Shown in pieces: positions 16,787 to 25,900 of a stretch of DNA of 64,000 nt. The stretch lies in contig NZ_BCQM01000006.1 in the NCBI RefSeq assembly GCF_001552075.1, positions 62,001 through 126,000 on the forward strand, in the 5' to 3' direction. This DNA comes from Arthrobacter luteolus NBRC 107841. GTDB lineage: Bacteria; Actinomycetota; Actinomycetes; Actinomycetales; Micrococcaceae. The notes under the pieces are model-generated. The model saw only the letters and a program-made list of their open reading frames with translations. It did no database searches and had not been told where the DNA came from. Position 1 is the stretch's first letter; each line of letters opens with the position of its first letter. The position numbers were made by a program, and so were the translations under genes.

Positions 16787-18313
16787 GTGAGCAAAGCCAG
16801 TGAGCCCGACCTGCAGGTGGTTTCCCGGGATGCGCGCAAGGTCGCAGCGCAGGCCCTGGTAGTGGGGGTTGGGCAAAGCCCGGATGGCCCCGTGCTGGTT
16901 GACAGTCCGCTTTCGCAGAAGGCGTCTTCCGCCCTCGCCGGCTCCTTTGCCCTGCTCGGGGTCACCGGCGCCCCGGACCAGGTTGTCCGGATCCCGGGCC
17001 TGCCGGAGCACGATGCCCAGATGCTGGTTCTCGCCGGGCTCGGACCGGTTTCGGCCGGCGAATCCCTGAGCCCGGAAACCCTCCGCCGCTCCGCCGGTTC
17101 CGCGGTGCGTCAGCTGGCCGGGACAAAGAGCGTGGTCCTGGCACTCCCGGCGGCCACCATCGAGGACGCAGCCGCCGTCGCGGAAGGCGCCCTGCTCGGC
17201 GCCTACAGCTTCACTGAGTACCGCAGCGCGCATGCCTCGAAGGCTCCCGCCCCGGTGTCCCTGATTACCGTTGTCACCTCAGCGGCAAATGACGCAGCCC
17301 TGAAACCGGCAGTTGAACGGGCGCGGATCCTGGGCCGGGCCGTCAACGCCACCCGTTCCCTGGTTAACCAGCCCCCCAGCCACCTCTACCCGGAGAGCTT
17401 CGCCGCGGCAGCCCGCGACGCGGCCAAATCCCTGCCGGTCAAAGTGACGGTGTGGGACGAGAAGAAGCTGGAACGCGAGGGCTTCGGCGGCATCCTTGGC
17501 GTCGGCAAGGGCTCAGCCCGCCCGCCCCGCCTGGTCAAAGTCGAATATGCCCCTGCCCGGGCCAAAGCAAAGCTGGCCCTGGTCGGCAAGGGCATCACCT
17601 TCGATACCGGCGGCATCTCGCTGAAACCGGCCGCCGGCATGCAGGCCATGAAATCGGACATGGGCGGCGCCGCCGTCGTCCTTAACGCCCTGCTGGCGGT
17701 TGCCGAACTGGGGCTGCCCGTAAAGGTGACAGCCTGGCTGTGCCTGGCCGAAAACATGCCTTCCGGAACGGCGCAGCGGCCCTCCGATGTGCTGACCACC
17801 TACGGCGGGCGCACCGTGGAGGTCCTCAATACCGACGCCGAAGGCCGTCTGGTGATGGCCGACGGCCTGGCTGCCGCCAGCGAGGAGGCGCCGGATGTCC
17901 TGATCGACGTCGCCACCCTGACCGGCGCCCAGATGGTCGCCCTGGGCAACCGCGTCTCCGCCGTGATGGGCGAAGACGGCGTCCGGGATGCGGTGAAAGC
18001 CGCAGCGGACCGCGCCGGTGAACTGTTCTGGCCGATGCCCCTTCCGGAGGAGCTGCGGGCCAGCCTGGATTCACAGACAGCGGACCTTGCGAACATCGGT
18101 GAACGCTTCGGCGGCATGATGACGGCAGCGGTCTTCCTGCGCGAGTTTGTCGGCGAAGTCGACGGCGTGAAGATCCCCTGGGCGCACCTGGATATCGCCG
18201 GGCCCGCATTCAACGAAAGCGCCCCCTACGGCTACACCCCGAAGGAAGGGACCGGCGTCGCCGTCCGCACCCTGGTTGCTTACGCCGAAGACGTGATCTC
18301 GCGCTCGGTATAA
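16787..18313 (+). CDS. pepA: Leucyl aminopeptidase (M17 family)
   Basis: A cytosolic dinuclear zinc/manganese aminopeptidase that removes N-terminal residues from peptides. The 508-residue protein has the M17 catalytic domain with the metal-binding segments VGKGITFDTGGISLK and AMKSDMGGAA and the signature NTDAEGRLVMADGL. The N-terminal regulatory domain is normal in length. Start is GTG 16787, with a GAGGA box upstream; the 214-bp gap to the PAC2 gene holds both promoters. Inverted repeats follow the stop codon. It contributes to peptide turnover along with the tricorn-type protease encoded further right. Confidence 0.95.
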   Translation: MSKASEPDLQVVSRDARKVAAQALVVGVGQSPDGPVLVDSPLSQKASSALAGSFALLGVTGAPDQVVRIPGLPEHDAQMLVLAGLGPVSAGESLSPETLRRSAGSAVRQLAGTKSVVLALPAATIEDAAAVAEGALLGAYSFTEYRSAHASKAPAPVSLITVVTSAANDAALKPAVERARILGRAVNATRSLVNQPPSHLYPESFAAAARDAAKSLPVKVTVWDEKKLEREGFGGILGVGKGSARPPRLVKVEYAPARAKAKLALVGKGITFDTGGISLKPAAGMQAMKSDMGGAAVVLNALLAVAELGLPVKVTAWLCLAENMPSGTAQRPSDVLTTYGGRTVEVLNTDAEGRLVMADGLAAASEEAPDVLIDVATLTGAQMVALGNRVSAVMGEDGVRDAVKAAADRAGELFWPMPLPEELRASLDSQTADLANIGERFGGMMTAAVFLREFVGEVDGVKIPWAHLDIAGPAFNESAPYGYTPKEGTGVAVRTLVAYAEDVISRSV

Positions 18314-18331
18314 CACCCATTAGTGTTACCT

Positions 18332-18358
18332 GCGCAACGTATTAGGCAATTGTTGCGC
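18332..18358 (+). terminator. Hairpin downstream of pepA
   Basis: GCGCAAC (18332-18338) pairs with GTTGCGC (18352-18358), followed by GTGTTTCTCC. A second small inverted repeat, TAACAC/GTGTTA, overlaps the pepA stop (18311-18328). It could be a terminator or an operator for lpd. Confidence 0.45.
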
Positions 18359-18506
18359 GTGTTTCTCCTAACAATCCCTATTCCGCTGCCATTGCCGAGT
18401 GGCTGAGGCACAAAGGGGGAGATAGTGTGAGACCTGATCACAACCGCCCAAATCACTAACCGACGCGCCCTAAGTGCGTCAACCGATTACGCGAGGGAGC
18501 GTCCAC

Positions 18507-19889
18507 GTGGCCGATAAGGCAACTGCGCAAGAATTCGACATCCTGATCCTCGGAGGGGGCAGCGGCGGATACGCCGCAGCCCTGCGATCCGTGGAACTGG
18601 GTTTTTCCGTTGGCCTCATCGAGAAGGGGAAGCTCGGCGGCACCTGCCTGCATAACGGCTGTATCCCGACCAAGGCCCTGCTGCACTCGGCTGAAATCGC
18701 CGAGAATGCAAAGACGGCGGAGAAATACGGGATCAAGGCCACGTTCGACTCCGTGGACATGAACGCAGTGAACTCCTACAAGGACAACATCATTGCCGGC
18801 AAGTTCCGCGGCCTGCAGGGCCTGATCAAGTCCAAGGGCGTCACCGTGATCGAGGGCGAAGGCCGTCTCACGAGTGAAAAGACCATTGAGGTGAACGGCG
18901 AAACCTACACGGGTTCCAACATCATCCTCGCCACCGGTTCCTACTCCCGCTCACTGCCGGGCCTGGAAATCGGCGGCCGTGTGCTGACGTCGGACCAGGC
19001 GCTGAACCTGGACTACGTCCCCAAGAGCGCCATCATCCTCGGCGGCGGCGTCATCGGCGTCGAATTTGCCTCCGTCTGGAACTCCTTCGGCGTGGACGTC
19101 ACCATCATCGAGGGCCTCCCCTCCCTGGTCCCCAACGAAGACGCGGCCATCATCAAGAACCTGGAGCGCGCCTACAAGAAGCGCGGCATCAAGTTCAACA
19201 CCGGCACCTTCTTCGACAAGGTCGAGCAGAACGACGACGGCGTCAAGGTCACCCTGGTGGACGGCAAGACCTTCGAAGCGGATCTGCTTCTGGTCGCCGT
19301 CGGCCGCGGTCCCGTCACCGCCAACCTGGGCTATGAAGAGGCCGGCCTCACCATGGACCGCGGCTTCGTTATCACCAACGACCGCCTGCACACCGGCGTC
19401 GGCAACGTCTACGCCGTCGGCGACATTGTTCCCGGCCTGCAGCTGGCGCACCGCGGTTTCCAGCAGGGCATCTTTGTGGCCGAGGAAATTGCCGGCCTGA
19501 AGCCCGTTGTGGTCGAAGACGTCAACATCCCGAAGGTCACGTACTGCGAGCCGGAAATCGCCTCGGTTGGCCTGACCGAGGCCAAGGCCAAGGAAAAGCT
19601 CGGTGCCGAGAACGTCCAGGTGCAGGAATACAACCTGGCCGGCAACGGCAAGACCTCGATTCTCGGCAGCTCCGGCCTGATCAAGATGGTGCGGGAGAAG
19701 GATGGCCCCATCATTGGTGTCCACATGATCGGCGGCCGCATCGGCGAGCAGATCGGTGAAGCACAGCTGATCGTGAACTGGGAAGCCTACCCGGAGGACC
19801 TGGCCGGCCTGCTCCACGCCCACCCCACCCAGAACGAAGCCCTCGGCGAGGCTGCCATGGCCCTTGCCGGCAAGCCGCTGCACGGCTGA
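18507..19889 (+). CDS. lpdA: Dihydrolipoyl dehydrogenase (E3)
   Basis: FAD- and NAD-dependent disulfide oxidoreductase that reoxidises dihydrolipoyl groups of 2-oxo acid dehydrogenase complexes. The 460-residue protein has the FAD-binding GGGSGGYAAAL, the redox disulfide in GGTCLHNGCIPTK (Cys47 and Cys52), the NAD fold GGGVIGVEFASVW, and the C-terminal HAHPTQNEALGE with the catalytic His-Glu. The frame is open from 18474, but GTG 18507 has GAGGGAG seven bases upstream and gives the normal N-terminus. It is followed by the E2 gene, with lipB and lipA 9 kb further on. A hairpin lies between it and the E2 gene. Confidence 0.96.
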   Translation: MADKATAQEFDILILGGGSGGYAAALRSVELGFSVGLIEKGKLGGTCLHNGCIPTKALLHSAEIAENAKTAEKYGIKATFDSVDMNAVNSYKDNIIAGKFRGLQGLIKSKGVTVIEGEGRLTSEKTIEVNGETYTGSNIILATGSYSRSLPGLEIGGRVLTSDQALNLDYVPKSAIILGGGVIGVEFASVWNSFGVDVTIIEGLPSLVPNEDAAIIKNLERAYKKRGIKFNTGTFFDKVEQNDDGVKVTLVDGKTFEADLLLVAVGRGPVTANLGYEEAGLTMDRGFVITNDRLHTGVGNVYAVGDIVPGLQLAHRGFQQGIFVAEEIAGLKPVVVEDVNIPKVTYCEPEIASVGLTEAKAKEKLGAENVQVQEYNLAGNGKTSILGSSGLIKMVREKDGPIIGVHMIGGRIGEQIGEAQLIVNWEAYPEDLAGLLHAHPTQNEALGEAAMALAGKPLHG

Positions 19890-19909
19890 CACACAGCAAG
19901 TATTCCCTG

Positions 19910-19940
19910 GTGCACCCGGCAGCATTGATGCCGGGTGCAC
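19910..19940 (+). terminator. Hairpin between lpdA and the E2 gene
   Basis: GTGCACCCGGC (19910-19920) and GCCGGGTGCAC (19930-19940) form an 11-bp stem with a 9-base loop. There is no T-run, so it may attenuate rather than fully stop transcription. Confidence 0.5.
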
Positions 19941-20009
19941 TAGGCTTCAAACCAACCAGCACCAGCGGCACGGCTGGTCAAAGAACTAACAAGGAGAAAC
20001 GGGGACACT

Positions 20010-21737
20010 ATGTCTGAAACCGTGAACTTACCCGCGCTCGGTGAGAGCGTCACCGAAGGCACCGTCACCCGCTGGCTGAAGCAGGTAGGCGATACCGTCG
20101 CCGTAGACGAGCCCCTGCTCGAAGTTTCCACCGACAAGGTCGATACCGAGATCCCCTCCCCCGTCGCCGGCGTTATTGAGGAAATCCTCGTCGCTGAAGA
20201 CGAGACCGCAGAGGTCGGCGAGGCACTCGTGCGCATCGGCGACGGGTCCGGCTCCTCCGATTCCTCCGACGCCCCGGCGGCGGAAGCTCCGGCTGAGGAA
20301 GCACCGGCTGAAGAGAAGGCTCCGGAAGCACCGGCGGAAGAGGAAGCTCCGGCACAGGAGTCAGGTTCCTCTGATTCCGGCGACAGCACTGACGTCACGC
20401 TGCCGGCACTCGGAGAGAGCGTCACCGAAGGCACCGTCACCCGCTGGCTGAAGGCCGTCGGCGACGACGTTGCCGTGGACGAACCGCTGCTTGAGGTCTC
20501 CACTGACAAGGTTGACACCGAGATCCCGTCCCCCGTTGCCGGCAAGCTGCTGGAGATCCGGGTGAACGAAGACGATACCGCCGAGGTTGGCTCCGTCCTG
20601 GCCGTCATCGGCTCCGGCGCGGCCGCACCGTCGAAGGCAGAGCCGAAGGAAGCCGAGCCGGTTGCGGCCGCGCCGTCGACCGAACGCGAAGAGCCGGTCG
20701 CCGAGCCGAAGCAGGCAGCTCCCAAGGAAGAAACCCCGAAGGCTGCACCCAAGGAAGCTCCCAAGCAGGAAGCTGCGAAGGAAGACGCTGCGGGATCCGA
20801 GGGTACCTACGTGACCCCGCTGGTCCGCAAGCTGGCCAACGAGCACGGCATCGACCTCTCCACCGTCAAGGGCAGCGGCGTAGCCGGCCGCATCCGCAAG
20901 CAGGATGTCCTGGCTGCCGCCGAGGCGAAGAAGGCTGAAGCACAGGCCCCGGCCGCCGCTTCCTCCTCCGCAAAGGCAGCCCCGGCCGCCAAGATCAGCG
21001 AGGAAAGCGCCAAGCTGCGCGGCACCACGGTCAAGGCTCCCCGGATCCGGCAGACCATTGCCCGCCGGATGGTCGAGTCCCTGGATACGTCGGCCCAGCT
21101 GACGCAGGTCCACGAAGTGGACATGACCCGCATCGCTGCCCTGCGCCAGCAGGCCAAGGCCGGATTCAAGGCGCAGAACGGCGCCAACCTGACCTTCCTG
21201 CCGTTCATCGCCAAGGCTGTCGTCGAGGCACTGAAGCAGCACCCGGTCCTCAACGCCGCCTACGATGCCGAGAAGCAGGAAATCACCTATCACGACGCCG
21301 AGCACCTGGCGATCGCGGTGGATACCGATAAGGGCCTGCTGGTTCCGGTCATCAACGATGCCGGAGACCTGAACATCGCCGGCCTTGCCAAGCGCATCGC
21401 CGATGTCGGGGCACGCACCCGCAACAACAAGATCGGCCCGGATGAACTGTCCGGGGGAACGTTCACCATCACCAACATCGGCAGCGTCGGAGCCCTCTTT
21501 GACACGCCGATCATCAACCAGCCCCAGGTCGGTATCCTGGGCACCGGTGCGATCGTCAAGCGTCCGGTGGTCCGCACCGATGCGGACGGCAATGACACCA
21601 TTGCCATCCGCTCGATGATGTACCTCTCCCTGACCTACGACCACCGCCTGGTGGACGGTGCCGACGCCGGCCGCTTCCTGCAGACCCTGCGGGCACGGCT
21701 GGAAGAAGGCAACTTCGAGGCTGATCTGGGCCTCTAA
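20010..21737 (+). CDS. sucB: 2-oxoglutarate/pyruvate dehydrogenase E2, dihydrolipoyllysine acyltransferase with two lipoyl domains
   Basis: E2 core enzyme, 575 residues, that transfers acyl groups from lipoamide to CoA. Two nearly identical lipoyl domains (about 3-78 and 127-202) carry the lipoylated Lys43 and Lys167 in [12 protein letters not shown]. They are joined by Ala/Glu/Pro-rich linkers. A peripheral subunit-binding domain, [17 protein letters not shown], follows at about 266-303, then the catalytic domain with HRLVDG at 545-550. In Actinobacteria a single E2 of this kind often serves the pyruvate complex, so sucB is a convention and aceF or dlaT would be equally fair. AAGGAG lies upstream of ATG 20010. 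LipB and LipA, encoded nearby, supply its cofactor. Confidence 0.93.
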   Translation: MSETVNLPALGESVTEGTVTRWLKQVGDTVAVDEPLLEVSTDKVDTEIPSPVAGVIEEILVAEDETAEVGEALVRIGDGSGSSDSSDAPAAEAPAEEAPAEEKAPEAPAEEEAPAQESGSSDSGDSTDVTLPALGESVTEGTVTRWLKAVGDDVAVDEPLLEVSTDKVDTEIPSPVAGKLLEIRVNEDDTAEVGSVLAVIGSGAAAPSKAEPKEAEPVAAAPSTEREEPVAEPKQAAPKEETPKAAPKEAPKQEAAKEDAAGSEGTYVTPLVRKLANEHGIDLSTVKGSGVAGRIRKQDVLAAAEAKKAEAQAPAAASSSAKAAPAAKISEESAKLRGTTVKAPRIRQTIARRMVESLDTSAQLTQVHEVDMTRIAALRQQAKAGFKAQNGANLTFLPFIAKAVVEALKQHPVLNAAYDAEKQEITYHDAEHLAIAVDTDKGLLVPVINDAGDLNIAGLAKRIADVGARTRNNKIGPDELSGGTFTITNIGSVGALFDTPIINQPQVGILGTGAIVKRPVVRTDADGNDTIAIRSMMYLSLTYDHRLVDGADAGRFLQTLRARLEEGNFEADLGL

Positions 21738-21808
21738 GCCTGACACCGCCGGCGGGCGGCTCCTTCATGGGGCCGTCCGCCGCCGGCGTTAACCCGCCTT
21801 CCCAACTG

Positions 21809-21825
21809 TTCTACCCGTTGTAGAA
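21809..21825. promoter_or_regulatory. Fourth BlaI-type palindrome, upstream of the small membrane protein gene
   Basis: TTCTACCCGTTGTAGAA has the same 6-5-6 arms as the three copies at the cydA/repressor promoter, with a different spacer. The symmetry extends to 11-bp arms with one mismatch (AACTGTTCTAC versus GTAGAATAGTT). Its right arm contains TAGAAT, a possible -10 hexamer, so binding could block transcription. Confidence 0.7.
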
Positions 21826-21865
21826 TAGTTACCCCGCAAATTACGAACCTCTGACATAGTGTCGG

Positions 21866-21871
21866 TAAGAT
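21866..21871 (+). promoter_or_regulatory. Candidate -10 hexamer for leaderless transcription
   Basis: TAAGAT ends six bases before ATG 21878, with no ribosome-binding site in between. That would place the transcription start at or next to the initiation codon. Confidence 0.45.
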
Positions 21872-21877
21872 CGAAAT

Positions 21878-22225
21878 ATGGATTTCCTTCACAGCTTCCT
21901 TGTCTTCCTGCACATTCTTGGCGCTGCCATGGTTGTAGGCATCTGGATCGCACGGATCAAGAACCCGACCGTTATGCCCGGCCAGTTCCACGCCGCTCTG
22001 CTCCAGCTGGTCACCGGCCTGGCGCTGGTCGGACTGAACGAGATGGGCGACGGCGACGTCAACCACCTCAAGATCGGCGTCAAGCTCATCATCACCCTGG
22101 CCATCGCAGTACTCGCGTTCATCGGCCAGCGCAAGTACAAGAAGGACGAGCCGGTATCACGCACCCTGGCGAACAGCGTCGGCATCCTCGCCGTTGTGAA
22201 CATCGCCGTAGCCACCATGTGGTAA
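21878..22225 (+). CDS. Small four-helix membrane protein of unknown function
   Basis: A 115-residue, very hydrophobic protein with four predicted membrane helices (about 4-25, 37-53, 65-84, 96-114). Four histidines lie at or near helix ends: His5, His12 in helix 1, His38 and His63. Such placement occurs in heme, quinone or copper membrane proteins, but no known motif is complete. I do not recognise a characterised family; similar proteins occur in Arthrobacter by memory. Its promoter carries the same palindrome as cydA, so a role with the respiratory chain is a reasonable inference. It has its own terminator and seems monocistronic. Confidence 0.85.
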   Translation: MDFLHSFLVFLHILGAAMVVGIWIARIKNPTVMPGQFHAALLQLVTGLALVGLNEMGDGDVNHLKIGVKLIITLAIAVLAFIGQRKYKKDEPVSRTLANSVGILAVVNIAVATMW

Positions 22226-22263
22226 CAGCCGTTCCTCCGGGACCGCAGCAGCAGTCCTCAAGG

Positions 22264-22300
22264 TTCCTCCTCTCCGCCTTCGGAGGGGAGGAATTCTTTT
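22264..22300 (+). terminator. Terminator after the small membrane protein gene
   Basis: TTCCTCCTCTCCG (22264-22276) pairs with CGGAGGGGAGGAA (22281-22293), allowing one wobble, followed by TTCTTTTTAA. Confidence 0.85.
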
Positions 22301-22424
22301 TAAGCGGCCCCGCCGATGCGCAACCCGGGCTGGCCGGGGTCTGGCTCCTGCGTGGATGACCTGCAAGGATGGGCGGCAGCGCCGGCGTTGCCGGCCCCAG
22401 ACCATCCCATTCTGAGGAGCATCC

Positions 22425-22853
22425 ATGGCTACTGTCCGTTCAGCCCACACCGTCTGGCACGGCGATCTTTTCCACGGCAGGGGTGAAGTCACCCTCGATT
22501 CGTCCAACCTCGGCACCTACGACGTCACCTGGAAAGCGCGGGCGGAGGAAGCCGACGGGAGGACCAGCCCGGAGGAACTCATTGCAGCGGCACATTCGGC
22601 CTGTTTTTCCATGGCTTTCAGCAATGCCCTGGCGGAGGCCGGCAAGACTGCCGAACGCATCGAAACCTCCGCAGAGGTGACCTTCGTGCCCGGCACCGGC
22701 ATTACCGGCAGCCACCTGCGTGTCTCCGCGGCAGTCCCGGGCCTGACCGCCGAAGAATTCACCGACATCGCAGAGTCCGCTAAGACCGGCTGCCCCGTGT
22801 CACAGGCACTTGCCGGCGTCACCATCACTATGGAAGCTTCGCTGGAGTCCTAG
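22425..22853 (+). CDS. OsmC family peroxiredoxin
   Basis: A 142-residue OsmC-type thiol peroxidase, which reduces organic hydroperoxides. The two redox cysteines are in HSACFSM and KTGCPVSQ, the standard positions. The family N-terminus (WHGDLFHGRGEVTLDS) and the SPEELIAAAHSACF helix are present. Start ATG 22425 follows a TGAGGAG box. The gene is convergent with the tricorn-type protease, the two being separated by a strong bidirectional terminator. Confidence 0.93.
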   Translation: MATVRSAHTVWHGDLFHGRGEVTLDSSNLGTYDVTWKARAEEADGRTSPEELIAAAHSACFSMAFSNALAEAGKTAERIETSAEVTFVPGTGITGSHLRVSAAVPGLTAEEFTDIAESAKTGCPVSQALAGVTITMEASLES

Positions 22854-22874
22854 CACCCCGGCAGCTGCCCCAAC

Positions 22875-22915
22875 GGCAGAGGACCCCCTCCCGGTCCGGG
22901 AGGGGGTCCTCTGCC
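22875..22915. terminator. Bidirectional terminator between osmC and the tricorn-type gene
   Basis: A near-perfect 20-bp stem (22875-22894 with 22896-22915) sits between convergent genes. It is among the strongest hairpins in the window. Confidence 0.85.
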
Positions 22916-22929
22916 GCAGCAGGAGCGGG

Positions 22930-25900
22930 CTAGGAGTCCGCTGCGGTGTCCTGCGGACGCGGCGGCAGCGGAGCCGGGCGCAGGCTGGGATACCCCTCCC
23001 GCGCCGGTGGCTGGTCCGTCGGAAGCTCGGAGAGCATCTCCTTGAGAATTCCCACGCCGTGTTCGAGCTGCGGGTCCTCCCCCGCGGCGTAGGCGTGCGG
23101 CGGGTAAGGAACTTCGATGTCCGGCTCTACGCCGCGGTTCTCCACCCCAAAGCCGATACCACCGGTGAACCAGTACGCGTACCTTGGCTGCGTCACTCCG
23201 GTGCCGTCCGCCAGCGCGAACCTGCCGTCGATGCCGACGACGCCGCCCCACGTCCGGGTGCCGATCACCGGGCCGATGCCCCGCAGCTTCGCCACCTGGG
23301 TGACGATATCTCCATCTGACCCCGCGAACTCATCTGCCAGAAGGACGACCGGGCCCCGCGGCGACTGGGCGGGATACGTGCCCGGCTGCTCCCCGCGCGG
23401 AAGGCTCCAGGCGGTGACCTTGCGGCCGATCAGCTCCGCCACCAGCTGCGAGGTGTGTCCACCCCGGTTATGCCGGACGTCGATGATCAGGGCATCCTTC
23501 GCAGCTTCGCTGTCCAGATCCCGGTGCAGCTGGGCCCAGCCGCTGGCAACCATGTCCGGAATGTGGAGGTAACCGAATCTGCCCTCCGAGGCGCTCCGGA
23601 CCGCCCTGCGGTTCCCGTTGACCCAGTTCTGATAGCGCAGCCGCTCCTCGCTGCGCAGCGGCACCACGGCAATCCGGCGCTGCCCGGGGGCAGCTCCCTC
23701 CTCCGGGCGGACGACCGTAAGTTCGACGACCCGCCCGGCCGCGCCCACCAGGAGCGCAGCAGGGCCCTTGTCCGCCGGAACCGGCAGACCGTCCACAGCG
23801 GCAATAATATCTCCGGGCCGGACGTCGGCCCCCGGCGCGCTGAGCGGCGAGATGGCCTGGGGATCCGAGGACTCCGGGTCCAGGATCCGCACAACCTCCC
23901 AGCCTCCGGGACCCGGCCGCAAATCTGCGCCCAGGAATCCCTGTGCACCCGCTCCGGCCTCCGCCACGCCGGCCGGTGTGACGTACGCGTGCGAGGTCCC
24001 CAGCTCGCCGTGCAGTTCCCACAGCAGGTCAACCAGGTCGTCGTGGGACCCCAGATTCTCCACCAGCGGCCGGTAGCGTGCATGCACACCCTCCCAGTCA
24101 AGGCCACCCATGTCCGGGGTCCAGAAGAAGTCCCGCTGCAGCCGCCATGCTTCATCGAAGGCCTGTCCCCAGACCTTGACCGGTTCCAGCAGGACCCGGA
24201 TACGCGCCAGGTCCACGTCGGTGCTCTCGGCGGAGTCTTCGTCGGCGCGTGCAGCAGCGGGCACAGCCCGCAGGCGGTGTTCGTGCTGCAGCAGCACGGT
24301 GCTGCCATCCCCGCTGAGTTCATAGTCCCCCAGCGCCGGCACCAGCACGGAGACGTCCTTCTTCTCCAGATCGAAACGTTCCAGCCGTTTGCCCGGAGCC
24401 CGGTCCCCGGAGTTCGCCCGGCCGTCCCCGGTCACGCCGTAGACATCCTCGGCGAGCCAGAGCAGGGCGCCGTCTGCCGCCCGCAGCTTGGAGTAGCGCC
24501 CCTGTGGAACCGGCACGGCGATCAGGCGTTCCGCCAATCGTTCCTGGTCCACCCGCACCTCCACGGCAGATTCGCTGCCGGGGGCCGCCGGATCATCCGA
24601 TTCGACCGTATGTTCCGGTTCCGGCTTCTCCACGGCGTGGGCGGCAGGCCCGAACGGAGAGGGAGTCACCGCGGCCAGCGCCACCATAAAGGGTTTCGTG
24701 GATGTCGGGAACCCGAGATCAAAGCCGTGGGTGTCGTAGACCGGGTCAAAGCTCCGCTCCGAGAGGAAGGCAAGGAAGCGGCCGTCCGGCGTGAAGGAAG
24801 GACTGTGGTCGTGGAACCGTCCGTCCGTCACTTCCAGGGTGGCGGGCTCGGCCCCGGAGGTTTCCCGCAGCCGGATCCGGGCACGGGCGCCCTCGCCGAC
24901 CACGGGTTCGGCCCACGCGAGCCAGCGCGAGTCCGGGCTGAATGCCAGCTCGTCGACAGCGCCGTGTCCCTCGTCCGCGATGAGCGAGAGCTCGCGGGCG
25001 TCGACATCCAGGAGGTAGACCTGCCCCTTCTCTGTGGCTACGGCCACCAGTTTCCCGTCGGGGCTGGGAAGCAGTTCGGCCGTGCGGGTGGGAGCATCGA
25101 AGGCGATCCGGGACACTCCGGTCTCCATAGCCGTGTCCTGCGATGCCAGGACGGCTTCCGAGGCTCCGCCGCCGCTGACTGCACCGGCGCCGGTGTCTTC
25201 TGCAGCCGCCTGGCTGGTTTCGGTACCGGCGATTTCGGCCGCCGGCCCGCCAAGCGACCGGCCGGCCGCGGATACGGGCCTGGGCAGCTCCGGCTGCTCC
25301 TGAACAGCAGCAGGCAGATCAGGTGCCGCCGGTGCCGGGGCGTGACTGCCCGAAGGCAGGGAGGCGAAAACGTCCTTGATGAACAATGCCTCTTCGTTAC
25401 CCGGATCGGCGACGAAAACAGCGCGCCCACCCGGCAGCGGACGGCCCAGCCGCGCACGTACGCCTGCAGTTGCTTCGATGACGCGTGAAGGGCCGTCCTT
25501 GTGCGTGAGCCAGTGGAGCGTTCCGTGGCTTTCGACGACGCTGGACTTACCAGCGGCATCGGGCATGGCTGAGGCGAGGCTGCGGGCGGCGTTGAGCGGG
25601 CGGGGGCGGCGTCCGGTGCCTGCGGAGCCAAGACTGATATTCAGTCTTGCCGGTTCGGAGTCCAGATCTTCCATCAGCCACAGTTCACCCGCGGATTCGA
25701 AGATGATGCGGGTCCCGTCGCTGGACGGATGCCGCACATAGAAGTCCTGGAAATCGGTGTGGCGGCGGAGGCCGGTGCCCTGCGGCGTCACCGAATAGAT
25801 GTTGCCGTAGCCTTCGTGGTCGGAGAAGAACGCGATCCGGCCCTGCACCCACATCGGATAGGCCAGGTTGCCGTCCAGCTCCGGCACCAGGCGGGTGAAT

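Noticed and set aside
16573-16965. N-terminal extension of the PAC2 protein
   Set aside because: The extension overlaps the pepA start on the other strand; ATG 16572 has a strong ribosome-binding site.
18394-18470. Possible tRNA gene from a D-arm-like sequence
   Set aside because: No acceptor pairing, anticodon arm or T-loop (GGTTCGA) could be found.
23455-25488. 677-residue plus-strand open frame opposite the tricorn-type gene
   Set aside because: Composition (rich in Arg, Gly, Gln, His) and lack of family motifs show it is antisense to a real gene.
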